Positions 10,150 to 18,021 of a stretch of DNA of 64,000 nucleotides are shown one piece after another (position 1 is the first letter of the stretch; each line of letters starts with the position of its first letter). The position numbers and the translations under genes are program-made. This stretch comes from Asticcacaulis benevestitus DSM 16100 = ATCC BAA-896 (GTDB lineage: Bacteria; Pseudomonadota; Alphaproteobacteria; Caulobacterales; Caulobacteraceae), in contig NZ_AQWM01000001.1 in NCBI RefSeq assembly GCF_000376105.1, forward strand, positions 62,001-126,000, in the 5' to 3' direction. The notes under the pieces are model-generated. The model did no database searches and was not told the DNA's origin. It saw only the letters and a program-made list of their open reading frames with translations.

Positions 10150-11864
10150 TCCCTAAGGCGTAAGCGTTCCTTGCCGATCATCAGATCATCCCACTTTGGT
10201 TTTGCCGCCGTCACCCGACCGGCATTGAAGTCTTCTTCGTGGCCGGAATTGTAAAGAGGACTGCCCTGCATTTCCCAGCCTTTTTCACCTTCGGCGTAGA
10301 TATACAGCGCATTTGAATCCCGCATGATGATTTCCGGCTTTGCATCGCCATTGAGATCAAGCAGGACGACGGTACAAACGCGGTCGGTATTTGTAAGGCA
10401 TTGCGGGGTGTAGCCTTCATCCGGGTAGTCCTGTTGCAGGAAGCTCGTCGGCAGTAAGGCCTTTTCAGGCGCTACGACTTTAAGCCGGCGCGCATCAGGT
10501 TTGACCCTGTTCTGAGGTGGCTGATACGGAGTGATCAGGTAGCGATCTTCGTTTGTGACGGCCAGGGCGGTAACAGCGGCTTTGCGGATCGTGTCCGTCT
10601 TACCGCTCTTGCTCAAGCGCTTGAGTTCATCCAGCCCATAGCTGCCGGTCTCGAAACGCAGCACGCGCCAGTCGAATTTTTCCGGTATCACCGCGCCACT
10701 GTTGACGCGCTCAGCTTGCGACTGCGCGCTCAGGCGATAGGGATCGGCGATGGGCGTCAGAACGACGAAGCAGATCGCCGCCATCACAAAGGCGAGGGCG
10801 ATATTGACCGGCTCCAGCGGATTAAGCCAGCGGCCCCTGGGCAACGCCGCCGCCACCGCATAGCCCAGACCATAGAGCAGGGCGATGACGACACCGACCA
10901 GCGCCATGACACGCTCTGGCGTCAGGCCATATTGGGCGATGCGCAAATAAAGCGAATAGGCCGCAAGGCCCGCGAAGATCGCCAGCAGGCCGCACGCCAG
11001 CCGCGCCGACCAGCGCAACACGATATGGACCGGGCGCTCGGCGTCGCCCTGCTGATAGGCGGCATTGATGAGCAGAACCAGCGCCACGCAGGCGGTGAGC
11101 AGCGAGGCGGTGGCGGCTTTCGTCTTCCACAAAGGCTCAAGTCCGCTGAAGCAGAGCGATACGGCGAACAGAAGCCCGATGACAGTGATCACCGGCAGCA
11201 GCCACGACAGCACGCCGAGCACAAGGGCGCGGAAATTGTGCATCAACTTGGTCTGGACGTCACCGAGATTGACCGAAGCGGCGATGGCCAGCCCTGAGAT
11301 CGGCCACGAGAAATATTCGTTCGAGAGCAAGTCCTTGAACCAGCTAAAGCCGATATAGCCGAGCAGCACGGCGCCCAGCCACAATATCCCCCAGAACAGG
11401 GCGGTAAAGATGACGCTCAGGGCCAGTTGCACGCCGCGCTTCCACGCCTCATCGAAATAAAGGCCATAGGGCGCTATCGGCGTGCCCGATTGATCGGCGC
11501 TGGAGACAAGTTCATGCGTAATGAACAGGAACGGATAGATCAGGAAGGAGAGGTTGAAAAAGAACGGATTGTAGCCGCCCTCATTGGCATGGGCGACGCG
11601 GTTCCAGGCGATCAGCGCGATCAGGCCAAGCGCGATCACGCTCCATATCGCCAGACTGAGGCGCTTCATCGCGCCCGCCCCGGCCCACAGGATAAAGGCG
11701 CCGAGCATCAAGGTGCTGGTCAGCACCTGCGCCCATAGCGGGATGCTTCTGCCCTCCAGGGCGTCGAACGACTTGATCAGCCAGGCGATGGCCAGTCCGA
11801 ACACCAGCCCTGTGGCCAGCCGGACGATCAGGGCTTCATTGGGTCTCAACTGTTGGTTGGTCAT
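10146..11864 (-). CDS. DUF4153 multi-pass membrane protein
   Basis: The first roughly 370 residues of this 572-residue protein form about ten to twelve hydrophobic segments. A soluble C-terminal domain of about 190 residues follows (from [11 protein letters not shown]), ending in a [15 protein letters not shown] / [19 protein letters not shown] part that looks like an FG-GAP or integrin-type calcium-binding repeat. The membrane part fits DUF4153, a family of unknown function. A periplasmic location for the C-terminal domain is likely but not proven. No catalytic motif is apparent. It is transcribed alone and converges on the luciferase-like gene. Confidence 0.7.
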   Translation of the reverse strand: MTNQQLRPNEALIVRLATGLVFGLAIAWLIKSFDALEGRSIPLWAQVLTSTLMLGAFILWAGAGAMKRLSLAIWSVIALGLIALIAWNRVAHANEGGYNPFFFNLSFLIYPFLFITHELVSSADQSGTPIAPYGLYFDEAWKRGVQLALSVIFTALFWGILWLGAVLLGYIGFSWFKDLLSNEYFSWPISGLAIAASVNLGDVQTKLMHNFRALVLGVLSWLLPVITVIGLLFAVSLCFSGLEPLWKTKAATASLLTACVALVLLINAAYQQGDAERPVHIVLRWSARLACGLLAIFAGLAAYSLYLRIAQYGLTPERVMALVGVVIALLYGLGYAVAAALPRGRWLNPLEPVNIALAFVMAAICFVVLTPIADPYRLSAQSQAERVNSGAVIPEKFDWRVLRFETGSYGLDELKRLSKSGKTDTIRKAAVTALAVTNEDRYLITPYQPPQNRVKPDARRLKVVAPEKALLPTSFLQQDYPDEGYTPQCLTNTDRVCTVVLLDLNGDAKPEIIMRDSNALYIYAEGEKGWEMQGSPLYNSGHEEDFNAGRVTAAKPKWDDLMIGKERLRLRD

Positions 11865-11931
11865 GGTATCCCCCGCTTTGACTGAGGGGTAACACGAATA
11901 GGGCTATCCGCCTAGATATGTCCCCCAACCC

Positions 11932-12573
11932 TTAAATACGCCCCATGGTGGTCTGGGCGTTGTAGATCTGCTGGATCGGGGCGTTATCCGGATCGAGCGG
12001 CACCATACGCCATTCTTCACCATCTTGCTCGAAACGGACCGGCGCGGCGTTGGGGCTGGAATACATGTCGTTGAGAAACTTGCGCGTCACGGCGCGGAAG
12101 GGGATACCGTGGAAGACGAACAGGCATTTGCCGCCGCCAGTCTTGTCAAGGTTTGCACGGTGTTCGTTGACGCAGGCGAACACCCGGTCGATGACCTCGC
12201 CCAGCGGCTCGGCATTATGCGGATAGTGCTTGCCATCGAGATCGGCGTCCGGATTCATGTGCTCGCGCATCTCTTCGCGGTGGGCATGGACCTCATCGAT
12301 CGTCATGCCCTCGAAGAGACCGAAATTGCGCTCGATCAGGCGGTTATCGATCACCGGCTCCAGCCCGCTGGCGGCGCCTACGATCCGCGCCGTTTCCAGC
12401 GCGCGGGAGAGGGGGCTGGCGATGATGCGGGTCAGGCCTTCGCGTGCCAGTATCCCGGCGGCGACATGGGCCTGTTGCCGGCCGGTCTCATTCAGCGGAA
12501 TATCGGTCGAACCCTGGAGGCGTAACTGCACGTTCCAGTCGGTCTGGCCGTGACGAAGGACGTAAAAGGCCAT
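11932..12573 (-). CDS. Histidine phosphatase family protein
   Basis: The 213-residue product shows the phosphoglycerate mutase-like fold signature: RHGQT at 7-11 with His8 as the phospho-acceptor, Arg57 in SPLSRALETA, the acid/base Glu in the IERNFGLFEG region, and a second catalytic His155 in FVFHGIPFR. The sequence is closer to broad-specificity phosphatases than to glycolytic mutase, and the substrate is unknown. The ATG overlaps the stop of the upstream HIT gene by one base (TAATG), so the two are translationally coupled and may act in the same nucleotide or sugar-phosphate salvage process. Confidence 0.85.
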   Translation of the reverse strand: MAFYVLRHGQTDWNVQLRLQGSTDIPLNETGRQQAHVAAGILAREGLTRIIASPLSRALETARIVGAASGLEPVIDNRLIERNFGLFEGMTIDEVHAHREEMREHMNPDADLDGKHYPHNAEPLGEVIDRVFACVNEHRANLDKTGGGKCLFVFHGIPFRAVTRKFLNDMYSSPNAAPVRFEQDGEEWRMVPLDPDNAPIQQIYNAQTTMGRI

Positions 12574-13004
12574 TAAAGTTTCGCCTTAATGCGCGCCGCC
12601 AAGTCCTTCAATTCATTTATATCTGCCATCTCGCCGGAAGCGTGCTTGCGTGGCGCCGCCTCGCTCCAGGCCGGGATGATATGGAAATGGATATGGAAGA
12701 CGGTCTGGCCGGCGGCCTCGCCATTGAACTGCATCAGGCGGATGCCGTCCGGCTCCAGCGCGTCGCGCACGGCGCGGCCGATCTTTTGTGTCTGGGCGAT
12801 CAGGTTTTGCAGGTGTTCGCTCGGAATATCGAACAGGTTGCACGCCTTGACCTTGGGGATGACCAGCGTGTGGCCTTTGGTCTGTGGAAAGGCGTCCATG
12901 AAGCTCAATATGCGCGCGTCCTCATAGACCTTCGCCGAGGGAATTTCGCCGCTCAGGATCTTGGCGAAGATGTTTTTCGGATCGTATTGGGTCTGAAGGC
13001 TCAT
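12573..13004 (-). CDS. HIT family protein
   Basis: HIT proteins are nucleotide hydrolases or transferases acting on AMP-linked or dinucleoside polyphosphate substrates. The 143-residue product has the family fold with NIFAKILSGEIP and DAFPQTKGHTLVIPK near the N-terminus and the catalytic triad HIHFHIIP (His104, His106, His108). This matches the HINT-like branch more than Fhit, so phosphoramidase activity is plausible. The first gene of a two-gene unit, it overlaps the histidine phosphatase downstream and faces the crcB operon across a structured 261-base spacer. Confidence 0.9.
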   Translation of the reverse strand: MSLQTQYDPKNIFAKILSGEIPSAKVYEDARILSFMDAFPQTKGHTLVIPKVKACNLFDIPSEHLQNLIAQTQKIGRAVRDALEPDGIRLMQFNGEAAGQTVFHIHFHIIPAWSEAAPRKHASGEMADINELKDLAARIKAKL

Positions 13005-13063
13005 GGTTTACCTGCGATTTGTGCTGATTCCGAGCTTAAAGGACTATGCTCACAAGGCCAAGA

Positions 13064-13250
13064 GGGGGACTCCAAAACCTGTAAAGGTTTTGGCAAGGGC
13101 AAAGCCCGCCGCCGCTTTTGCGGCGAGCCCCCAATATGACTGAAAGCCATATTGGACTTAATCTAGGTTAAAGAGCGTGTTTCAATGAAACACGCGGGCG
13201 GCCTCTGAGCGCGACCTGAAATCCAAAGGTTTCCTTCTTTGGATTTTAGG
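13064..13250. other. Dense cluster of hairpins upstream of crcB
   Basis: Read as + strand RNA, 13064-13071 pairs with 13126-13132 (GGGGG(A)CT with AGCCCCC) and encloses three adjacent hairpins: 13072-13093 (CCAAAACCT/AGGTTTTGG), 13097-13107 (GGGC/GCCC) and 13110-13125 (CGCCGC/GCGGCG). Together they make a four-way-junction-like fold. Three more hairpins follow: 13131-13155 (CCAATATG/CATATTGG), 13175-13195 (GCGTGTTTCA/TGAAACACGC) and about 13215-13250 (CCTGAAATCCAAAG/CTTTGGATTTTAGG). I do not recognise an RNA family and the fluoride riboswitch consensus is not visible. Confidence 0.55.
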
Positions 13251-13265
13251 TCTAAAGACCCGTCA

Positions 13266-13652
13266 ATGTTCAATCTCGTACTTGTCATGATCGGTGGAGC
13301 TGTGGGCTCGGCGGCGCGCTATGGGCTTAGCCTCAGCACGAAATCGCTGTGGCCGGCATCGGCGTGGCCGATCGGCACCTTCTGTGCCAACATCATCGGC
13401 GGCCTGTTGATGGGGCTGCTGATGGGGGTGCTGCTCGGCAAGGGCCTGGCCGATAACGAACGTACGCGCCTTTTGCTGGGCGTCGGCGTGCTGGGTGGCT
13501 TCACCACCTTCTCGTCCTTTTCCCTCGAAACCGTGCAGATGCTGGAGCGCCGCGATTACGCCCTGGCGTTCGGCTACAGCACCCTGTCGGTTATCCTCTC
13601 CATTGCCGCCGTGATGGCTGGCCTTTTCCTGATACGGAAGTTTGCCCTATGA
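13266..13652 (+). CDS. crcB: CrcB/Fluc fluoride channel
   Basis: CrcB exports toxic fluoride as a dual-topology dimeric channel in the inner membrane. From the ATG at 13266 the product has 128 residues and four membrane segments, with the conserved N-terminal GGAVGSAARY, the pore Asn42 (FCANIIGG) and the family signature GGFTTFSSF beginning at Gly77. An in-frame TTG at 13239 would add nine residues derived from an intergenic hairpin, so I rejected it. The stop overlaps the next gene (ATGA), making crcB the first gene of the crcB-rlu-HAD-ATP12 operon. No fluoride riboswitch was recognised upstream. Confidence 0.92.
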   Translation: MFNLVLVMIGGAVGSAARYGLSLSTKSLWPASAWPIGTFCANIIGGLLMGLLMGVLLGKGLADNERTRLLLGVGVLGGFTTFSSFSLETVQMLERRDYALAFGYSTLSVILSIAAVMAGLFLIRKFAL

Positions 13653-14653
13653 GTAACGAAGTCAAAACCCTGTATATCACCGATGGTGAGGACGGCATCC
13701 GCGTCGATCGCTTCTTCAAGCGCCGCTGGCCGCATATCAATCACGTCATGCTCAACAAGCTGCTCCGTTCGGGGCAGGTTCGTGTCGATGGCGGCCGGGT
13801 GAAGGCCGATACGCGCCTGGCCATCGGCCAGACCATCCGCGTCCCGCCGCTGCCGGCCGCGCCCGATGTCGACCAGCAAAAACGCGAACGCGCCATGCTG
13901 AGCCCGCAGGAAATCCGCTTTATCCGTTCGCTCGTCATCTACGAAGACGAGGACGTTATTGCGATCAACAAGCCGTCCGGGCTGGCGGTTCAGGGCGGCA
14001 CCAAGACGAAGAACCACGTCGATCGTTTGCTCTCCGCCTGGGGCGAGGGGCTTGAGCGTCCGCGCCTCGTTCACCGTCTCGACCGTGACACCTCCGGCGT
14101 GCTGCTGCTCGGCAAAAGCCCGCAGGCCGCCGCGCGCCTCTCTGGTGCCTTCGCCAAACGCCGCGCCAACAAGACCTACTGGGCGCTGGTGGTCGGCAAT
14201 CCGAAGCCGGAAGAGGGCTATATCGACGTGCCCCTGATTAAGAAGGGCTTCCACGACCGCGAAATCGTCCAGCCGGCCGAGCCCAATGAGGTTGGTGCCG
14301 AGGCGGCCGAGACCGAGTACGTCACCATTTCGCGCGCCGGTCCGCGTGTGACCTGGATGGCGCTGCGTCCGCATACCGGCCGCACCCACCAGCTCCGCGC
14401 CCACATGCAGGCCATCGGCCACTCGATCCTTGGCGATCCGAAATACGGTAACGAGGCCAGTCAGTCGCTGTCCGAGGGGCTGCAACTGCAACTGCATCAC
14501 CGCCGCATCGAACTGCCGCACCCGACCAGTGGCAGCCTGATCATCGAGGCGCCGCTCGATCCGGTGATCAAGGCCGGTTTCGATCGCTTCGGTTTCGATG
14601 AGCACGAGGCCGAGAACGATCCGTTTGCCAATATGAAGAAGAAAAAGCGTTGA
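13649..14653 (+). CDS. 23S rRNA pseudouridine synthase, RluC/RluD type
   Basis: This enzyme isomerises specific uridines of 23S rRNA to pseudouridine. The 334-residue product starts with an S4 RNA-binding domain (about 15-65, including HINHVMLNKLLRSGQVRVDG) and continues with the RluA-family catalytic core. The catalytic Asp145 lies in HRLDRDTSG, and downstream motifs include NKTYWALVVG and RPHTGRTHQLRAHM. The S4 domain plus catalytic core resembles E. coli RluC, but I cannot assign exact target positions by eye. A lysine-rich tail (MKKKKR) ends the protein. It overlaps crcB by four bases (ATGA). Confidence 0.92.
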   Translation: MSNEVKTLYITDGEDGIRVDRFFKRRWPHINHVMLNKLLRSGQVRVDGGRVKADTRLAIGQTIRVPPLPAAPDVDQQKRERAMLSPQEIRFIRSLVIYEDEDVIAINKPSGLAVQGGTKTKNHVDRLLSAWGEGLERPRLVHRLDRDTSGVLLLGKSPQAAARLSGAFAKRRANKTYWALVVGNPKPEEGYIDVPLIKKGFHDREIVQPAEPNEVGAEAAETEYVTISRAGPRVTWMALRPHTGRTHQLRAHMQAIGHSILGDPKYGNEASQSLSEGLQLQLHHRRIELPHPTSGSLIIEAPLDPVIKAGFDRFGFDEHEAENDPFANMKKKKR

Positions 14654-14769
14654 GCGACTCTCCAAAGACCCATTCTTCCTTGGGCTTTGGCAAGGGTGCC
14701 ATTCTTTCCGAGAAGGATGGGGCGCCCGAGCCGTTGCGAGGAAAGCCCGCGCGGCTTGAGCGCATAAGA

Positions 14770-15456
14770 ATGGCTGTTTTCGATGTAGACGGGACTTTGA
14801 TCGACAGCCGGTCGTCCATCTTCCGTGCGGCGGTGGAAGCCGCCCACGCCATCAATATCAGCCCGCCGAGCTACGATGATGTGCGCGCCATTGTCGGCGT
14901 GTCGCTGTTCGACGCCCTGGCCATGATGCGGCCCGATCTCGATAACGAGACCATCGCTGCCTATACGCACGAGTTCCAGCAGGCTTTTCTGCGTTTCCAC
15001 GCCGATCCGTCGTTCGCCGAGTCGCTCTATCTCGGCGCCGAGGAAACCCTGCGCGCTCTTAAGGCCGAGGGCTGGCTGATGGGCATGGCCACAGGCAATT
15101 CGCGCCGCGGCGTCACGCGCACGGTTGAAAAACACGGCTGGTCGGATGTGTTTGATACTACCTTCTGCGCTGACGATGGCCCTTCCAAGCCGCACCCGCA
15201 CATGCTCCAGTGCAATCTTGAGGCCCTGGGTGTCGATCCACATGAAGCCGTCATGATCGGCGACGCCACGCACGATATGCGCATGGCCCGCAGCGCCGGC
15301 GTCACCGCCATCGGCGTGTCGTGGGGGTTCCATACGGTCGAGGAATTGCTGGCCGCCGGCGCCGATCAAATCGTCCACGATTTCACCGAACTGAAGGTTT
15401 GGCTCGACGCTTTCGAGCCGCAAGCTCTTTCTGAACAAAAACGCGCAAGGTATTGA
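14770..15456 (+). CDS. HAD-superfamily hydrolase, phosphoglycolate phosphatase-like
   Basis: From the ATG at 14770 the product has 228 residues, typical of Gph-like phosphatases. It shows HAD motif I FDVDGTLIDS (Asp5 nucleophile, Asp7 acid/base), motif II ATGNS, motif III Lys in DDGPSKPHPHM and motif IV MIGDATHDM. Phosphoglycolate or another small phosphate ester is the likely substrate. An alternative TTG start at 14650 would overlap the pseudouridine synthase stop (TTGA) and add 40 residues. That extension has no HAD homology that I recognise and resembles local intergenic palindromes, so I prefer the shorter form. The next gene begins one base after its stop. Confidence 0.85.
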   Translation: MAVFDVDGTLIDSRSSIFRAAVEAAHAINISPPSYDDVRAIVGVSLFDALAMMRPDLDNETIAAYTHEFQQAFLRFHADPSFAESLYLGAEETLRALKAEGWLMGMATGNSRRGVTRTVEKHGWSDVFDTTFCADDGPSKPHPHMLQCNLEALGVDPHEAVMIGDATHDMRMARSAGVTAIGVSWGFHTVEELLAAGADQIVHDFTELKVWLDAFEPQALSEQKRARY

Positions 15457-15457
15457 T

Positions 15458-16204
15458 ATGACTTACGAAGCCAAGGCGCCTGATAAAAAATCCGACTCGC
15501 TCGGCTTCCGTCCCAAGCGCTTCTGGGGTGGCACAGCCACCGTTGACCTTGAAGGCGGCATAGGCGTTGCGCTCGATGGCCGGCCGGTCAAGACCCCCAA
15601 GGGCAAGCTGCTGGTGCTGCCGAACGCCGATCTGTCGCAACGGATCGCGGCCGAATGGTCGGCTGTGGGGGAGTATGTTGATTACGAAGCCATGCCGCTG
15701 ACCCGCCTGGGCTTTGCCAGCGTCGATCGCATGGGCGAGGTGCTGGACGATACCCTGGCCGAGGTGACGCGCTATTCCGAAACCGATCTTCTGTGCTATC
15801 CGGCTGAATATCCTGCGGCCTTGCAGGCGCGTGAGGCGGCCGTCTGGCAGCCGGTTCTGGCCTGGGCCGATGCGACGCTCGATCTGCAGTTCCAACAGAA
15901 CCAGAGCATCATCCATCAGCCGCAGCCGAAGACAACGATCCAGCGAATTCAATCGTTGATTTCCAACACCACGCCTTATGAACAGGCGGGGATCATGCTG
16001 GCCATTCCCTTGCTGGGTTCGGTCATTCTGGCATTGGCCCTGTGGCGCGGACACCTGAGCGGCGAGGCGGCCTTTGTGGCGTCGCGTATCGGTGAGGACT
16101 TCCAGACCGAGACCTGGGGACGTGATGAAGAGGCCGCCAAGCGCGCTGCCGGCATCCGGGCGCAGGCGCACAGCCTGGAGATCTGGTTCAAGGCGCTGGC
16201 TTGA
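15458..16204 (+). CDS. ATP12 family F1-ATPase assembly chaperone
   Basis: ATP12 binds the free alpha subunit of F1 and keeps it competent until it pairs with beta. The family occurs in mitochondria and alphaproteobacteria. The 248-residue product shows the expected segments: FRPKRFWGGTATVDLEGGIGVALDGRPVKTPKG near the N-terminus, the AEWSAVGEYVDYEAMPLTRL stretch and the RYSETDLLCYPAEYP motif. There is no signal peptide. It is the last gene of the crcB operon, starting one base after the HAD gene. Its 3' end overlaps by 17 bases the convergent DUF962 gene. Confidence 0.9.
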   Translation: MTYEAKAPDKKSDSLGFRPKRFWGGTATVDLEGGIGVALDGRPVKTPKGKLLVLPNADLSQRIAAEWSAVGEYVDYEAMPLTRLGFASVDRMGEVLDDTLAEVTRYSETDLLCYPAEYPAALQAREAAVWQPVLAWADATLDLQFQQNQSIIHQPQPKTTIQRIQSLISNTTPYEQAGIMLAIPLLGSVILALALWRGHLSGEAAFVASRIGEDFQTETWGRDEEAAKRAAGIRAQAHSLEIWFKALA

Positions 16205-16532
16205 GGTGATCCTCGGCCAGTTGGCGCCGCTTACTTAAGCCGCCGGTCAGCCACAGAAAGTACATGTGGTAGTCGCCTGCGAAGGACCACAGCGGGTATT
16301 TAAAGGTCGCCGGACGGTTATGTTCAATGAAGAAATGCCCGATCCAGGCGCAGCCGTAGCCGGCGATCAGGCCCACAACGATCCAGCCCGTCCAGCCGGT
16401 AGAGAGGGTGAGGATCAGCGCGACAATCCCGCAGGTCGAGCCGAGATAATGCACCGCGCGGGTGGCCGGCAGGCTGTGTTCGCTCAGGTAAAAATCGAAA
16501 AAGGCGGAATAGGTTGTGTAGCGTTCGACCAT
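16188..16532 (-). CDS. DUF962 / Mpo1-like membrane protein
   Basis: The product is a small membrane protein with the DUF962 pattern: TYSAFFDFYLSEHSLPATRAVHYLG, two hydrophobic hairpins, then WIGHFFIEHNRPATFKYPLWSFAGDYHM. Conserved histidines in these blocks (HYLG, HFFIEHNRP, DYHMY) probably bind a metal. The yeast relative Mpo1 is an iron-dependent dioxygenase for alpha-oxidation of 2-hydroxy fatty acids, so a lipid-oxidation role is possible. I chose the ATG at 16532 (114 residues) because AAGGG lies nine bases upstream. Longer in-frame starts run into the inverted-repeat element at 16587-16748. The start at 16541 would be only three residues longer. Confidence 0.75.
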   Translation of the reverse strand: MVERYTTYSAFFDFYLSEHSLPATRAVHYLGSTCGIVALILTLSTGWTGWIVVGLIAGYGCAWIGHFFIEHNRPATFKYPLWSFAGDYHMYFLWLTGGLSKRRQLAEDHLKPAP

Positions 16533-16586
16533 CGGTTTCATCCCTTTTGGCCTAAGATAACATGTTTTGGACTTGGGCAGCAAAAG

Positions 16587-16748
16587 AGGATCACGGAAAG
16601 GCACGGAATTCTTTGCGTGGCGCGTGCAGACGCGAAGCGTCATCCATCATATCTGCTCTAACAGCAAAGAGTGTGCCCTTCGGGCGAAGAAGGCGCCGCC
16701 TGAACCTTCCGTGCTTTTCCCTCTTCTTCTGTGCCTTTCCGTGATCCT
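16587..16748. repeat. 162-base element with perfect 18-base inverted ends
   Basis: AGGATCACGGAAAGGCAC (16587-16604) is the exact reverse complement of 16731-16748. Inside lie a second inverted pair (CACGGAA/TTCCGTG) and GCCCTTCGGGC at 16676-16686. The element fills the gap between two minus-strand genes and encodes nothing convincing. It has the size and symmetry of a MITE or a large palindromic repeat. No target-site duplication is evident. Confidence 0.6.
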
Positions 16749-16753
16749 TTTAA

Positions 16754-17902
16754 TCACACGCCCTTTTTAAACGGCGACGCTTCCTCTTCGAGCATCTGCA
16801 TCTGTTCCACCACAGCTTCACGTTCGCGCTTCAGATAATCCTCGATCGGTGCGCGCAGGCGCTTGTCGCGGATATAGTGCGCCGAATAGACCGGGTTGGG
16901 CAGGTAGCCGCGTGACAGCTTGTGCTCGCCCTGCGTGCCGGCTTCAACGCGCTTTAAGCCCCGCGCAATGGCGAAGTCGATGGCCTGATAATAGCAGACC
17001 TCGAAATGCAGGAAGGGGATATCGATCAGCGTGCCCCATTGGCGGCCGTAGAGCGTGTCACCGCCGATAAAGTTGATAGCGCCCGCCACCGCCTCATCGC
17101 CGTCATAGGCAAAGACCAGCGCCAGTTGATCACGCATGGTCTCGGCGATACGGCTGAAAAAGGCCCGCGTCAGATAGGGCGCCCCCCACTTGCGGTCATA
17201 GGTGCTCTCGATAAAGGCATACATCTGATCGAGATGGGTTTCCGTGATGTCAGAGCCGACATGCCAGCGCAGATCAACGGTTGACCGGACATCGCGGCGT
17301 TCGCGTCGGATCACCTTGCGGCGATTGGAGGAGAGGGCGGCAAGGAAATTATCAAAGGTGGCGTAGCCGTTATTGTCCCACCAGAACTGCTGGTCCTGAC
17401 GTTGCAGCAGGCCCATACCGCCCATCATCTCCCATTCGTCGTCACGGGGGAAGGTGATGTGCAGAGAGGACAGCTTGTTGGTTTCGCACAGCGATATGGC
17501 GGCTTTCGCCAGCGCCTGCCGCACCTCCGGATCGGGCGAGATCAGGCGGCTGCCGGTCACGGGCGTGAAGGGGACGGCGCCTTGCAGCTTGGGGTAATAG
17601 TCGCCACCGGCCTGTTCGTAGGCGCGGGCCCACGACTGATCGAAGACGTATTCGCCCATCGAATGATATTTGACGTAGAGCGGCATGACGCCGCACACCA
17701 CGCCGGCTTCATCGCATAAGGACAGATGGACGGGCTGCCAGCCGCTGGCCTGATCAACGCAGGCTGTCGCCTCAAGCGCATCGAGATAAGCAAAGGATGT
17801 GAAAGGGTTATCGTCATCCCTTAAACCATTCCATGCGGTTTCGCCGATCTCGGCGATGCGGCTGTGAATTTTAAGCGTCAGGGCAGGGGACATGTTCGCC
17901 AT
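16754..17902 (-). CDS. GNAT-fold DUF482 (peptidogalycan biosynthesis-like) protein
   Basis: The product matches the DUF482/PF04339 family related to FemAB acyl-aminoacyl transferases. Visible blocks include NPFTSFAYLDALEAT, MPLYVKYHSMGEYVFDQSWARAYE, YYPKLQGAVPFTPVTGSR, SSNRRKVIRRERRDV and VEAGTQGEHKLSRGY. The function is unproven; transfer of an amino-acid or acyl group is the family-level expectation. I prefer the ATG at 17902 (382 residues). An upstream in-frame start at 18016 would add 38 residues derived from the hairpin region beyond btuB. Neither ATG shows a strong Shine-Dalgarno. It lies downstream of btuB on the same strand, separated by a strong hairpin. Confidence 0.8.
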   Translation of the reverse strand: MANMSPALTLKIHSRIAEIGETAWNGLRDDDNPFTSFAYLDALEATACVDQASGWQPVHLSLCDEAGVVCGVMPLYVKYHSMGEYVFDQSWARAYEQAGGDYYPKLQGAVPFTPVTGSRLISPDPEVRQALAKAAISLCETNKLSSLHITFPRDDEWEMMGGMGLLQRQDQQFWWDNNGYATFDNFLAALSSNRRKVIRRERRDVRSTVDLRWHVGSDITETHLDQMYAFIESTYDRKWGAPYLTRAFFSRIAETMRDQLALVFAYDGDEAVAGAINFIGGDTLYGRQWGTLIDIPFLHFEVCYYQAIDFAIARGLKRVEAGTQGEHKLSRGYLPNPVYSAHYIRDKRLRAPIEDYLKREREAVVEQMQMLEEEASPFKKGV

Positions 17903-17986
17903 ATAGTGCGTTGGAGGACAGGCAGGAAGCCCCATCACCATCTTTACTATGTGCGATGATCTTCGCGCCGACAAGCGGCATAGCGT

Positions 17987-18014
17987 GTCCTCCCCCGCCG
18001 GGACGGGGGAGGAC
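17987..18014 (-). terminator. GC-rich hairpin downstream of btuB
   Basis: GTCCTCCCCCG/CGGGGGAGGAC, a perfect 11-base stem with a six-base loop, begins eight bases after the btuB stop. There is no U-tract, so termination is uncertain; the CTCCCCC core also recalls the repeats at 22857 and 25926. Confidence 0.4.
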
Positions 18015-18021
18015 ATTAGAT

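Noticed and set aside
13200-13265. A fluoride riboswitch in front of crcB
   Set aside because: The conserved blocks of the crcB motif are not visible; only hairpins of unknown type are present.
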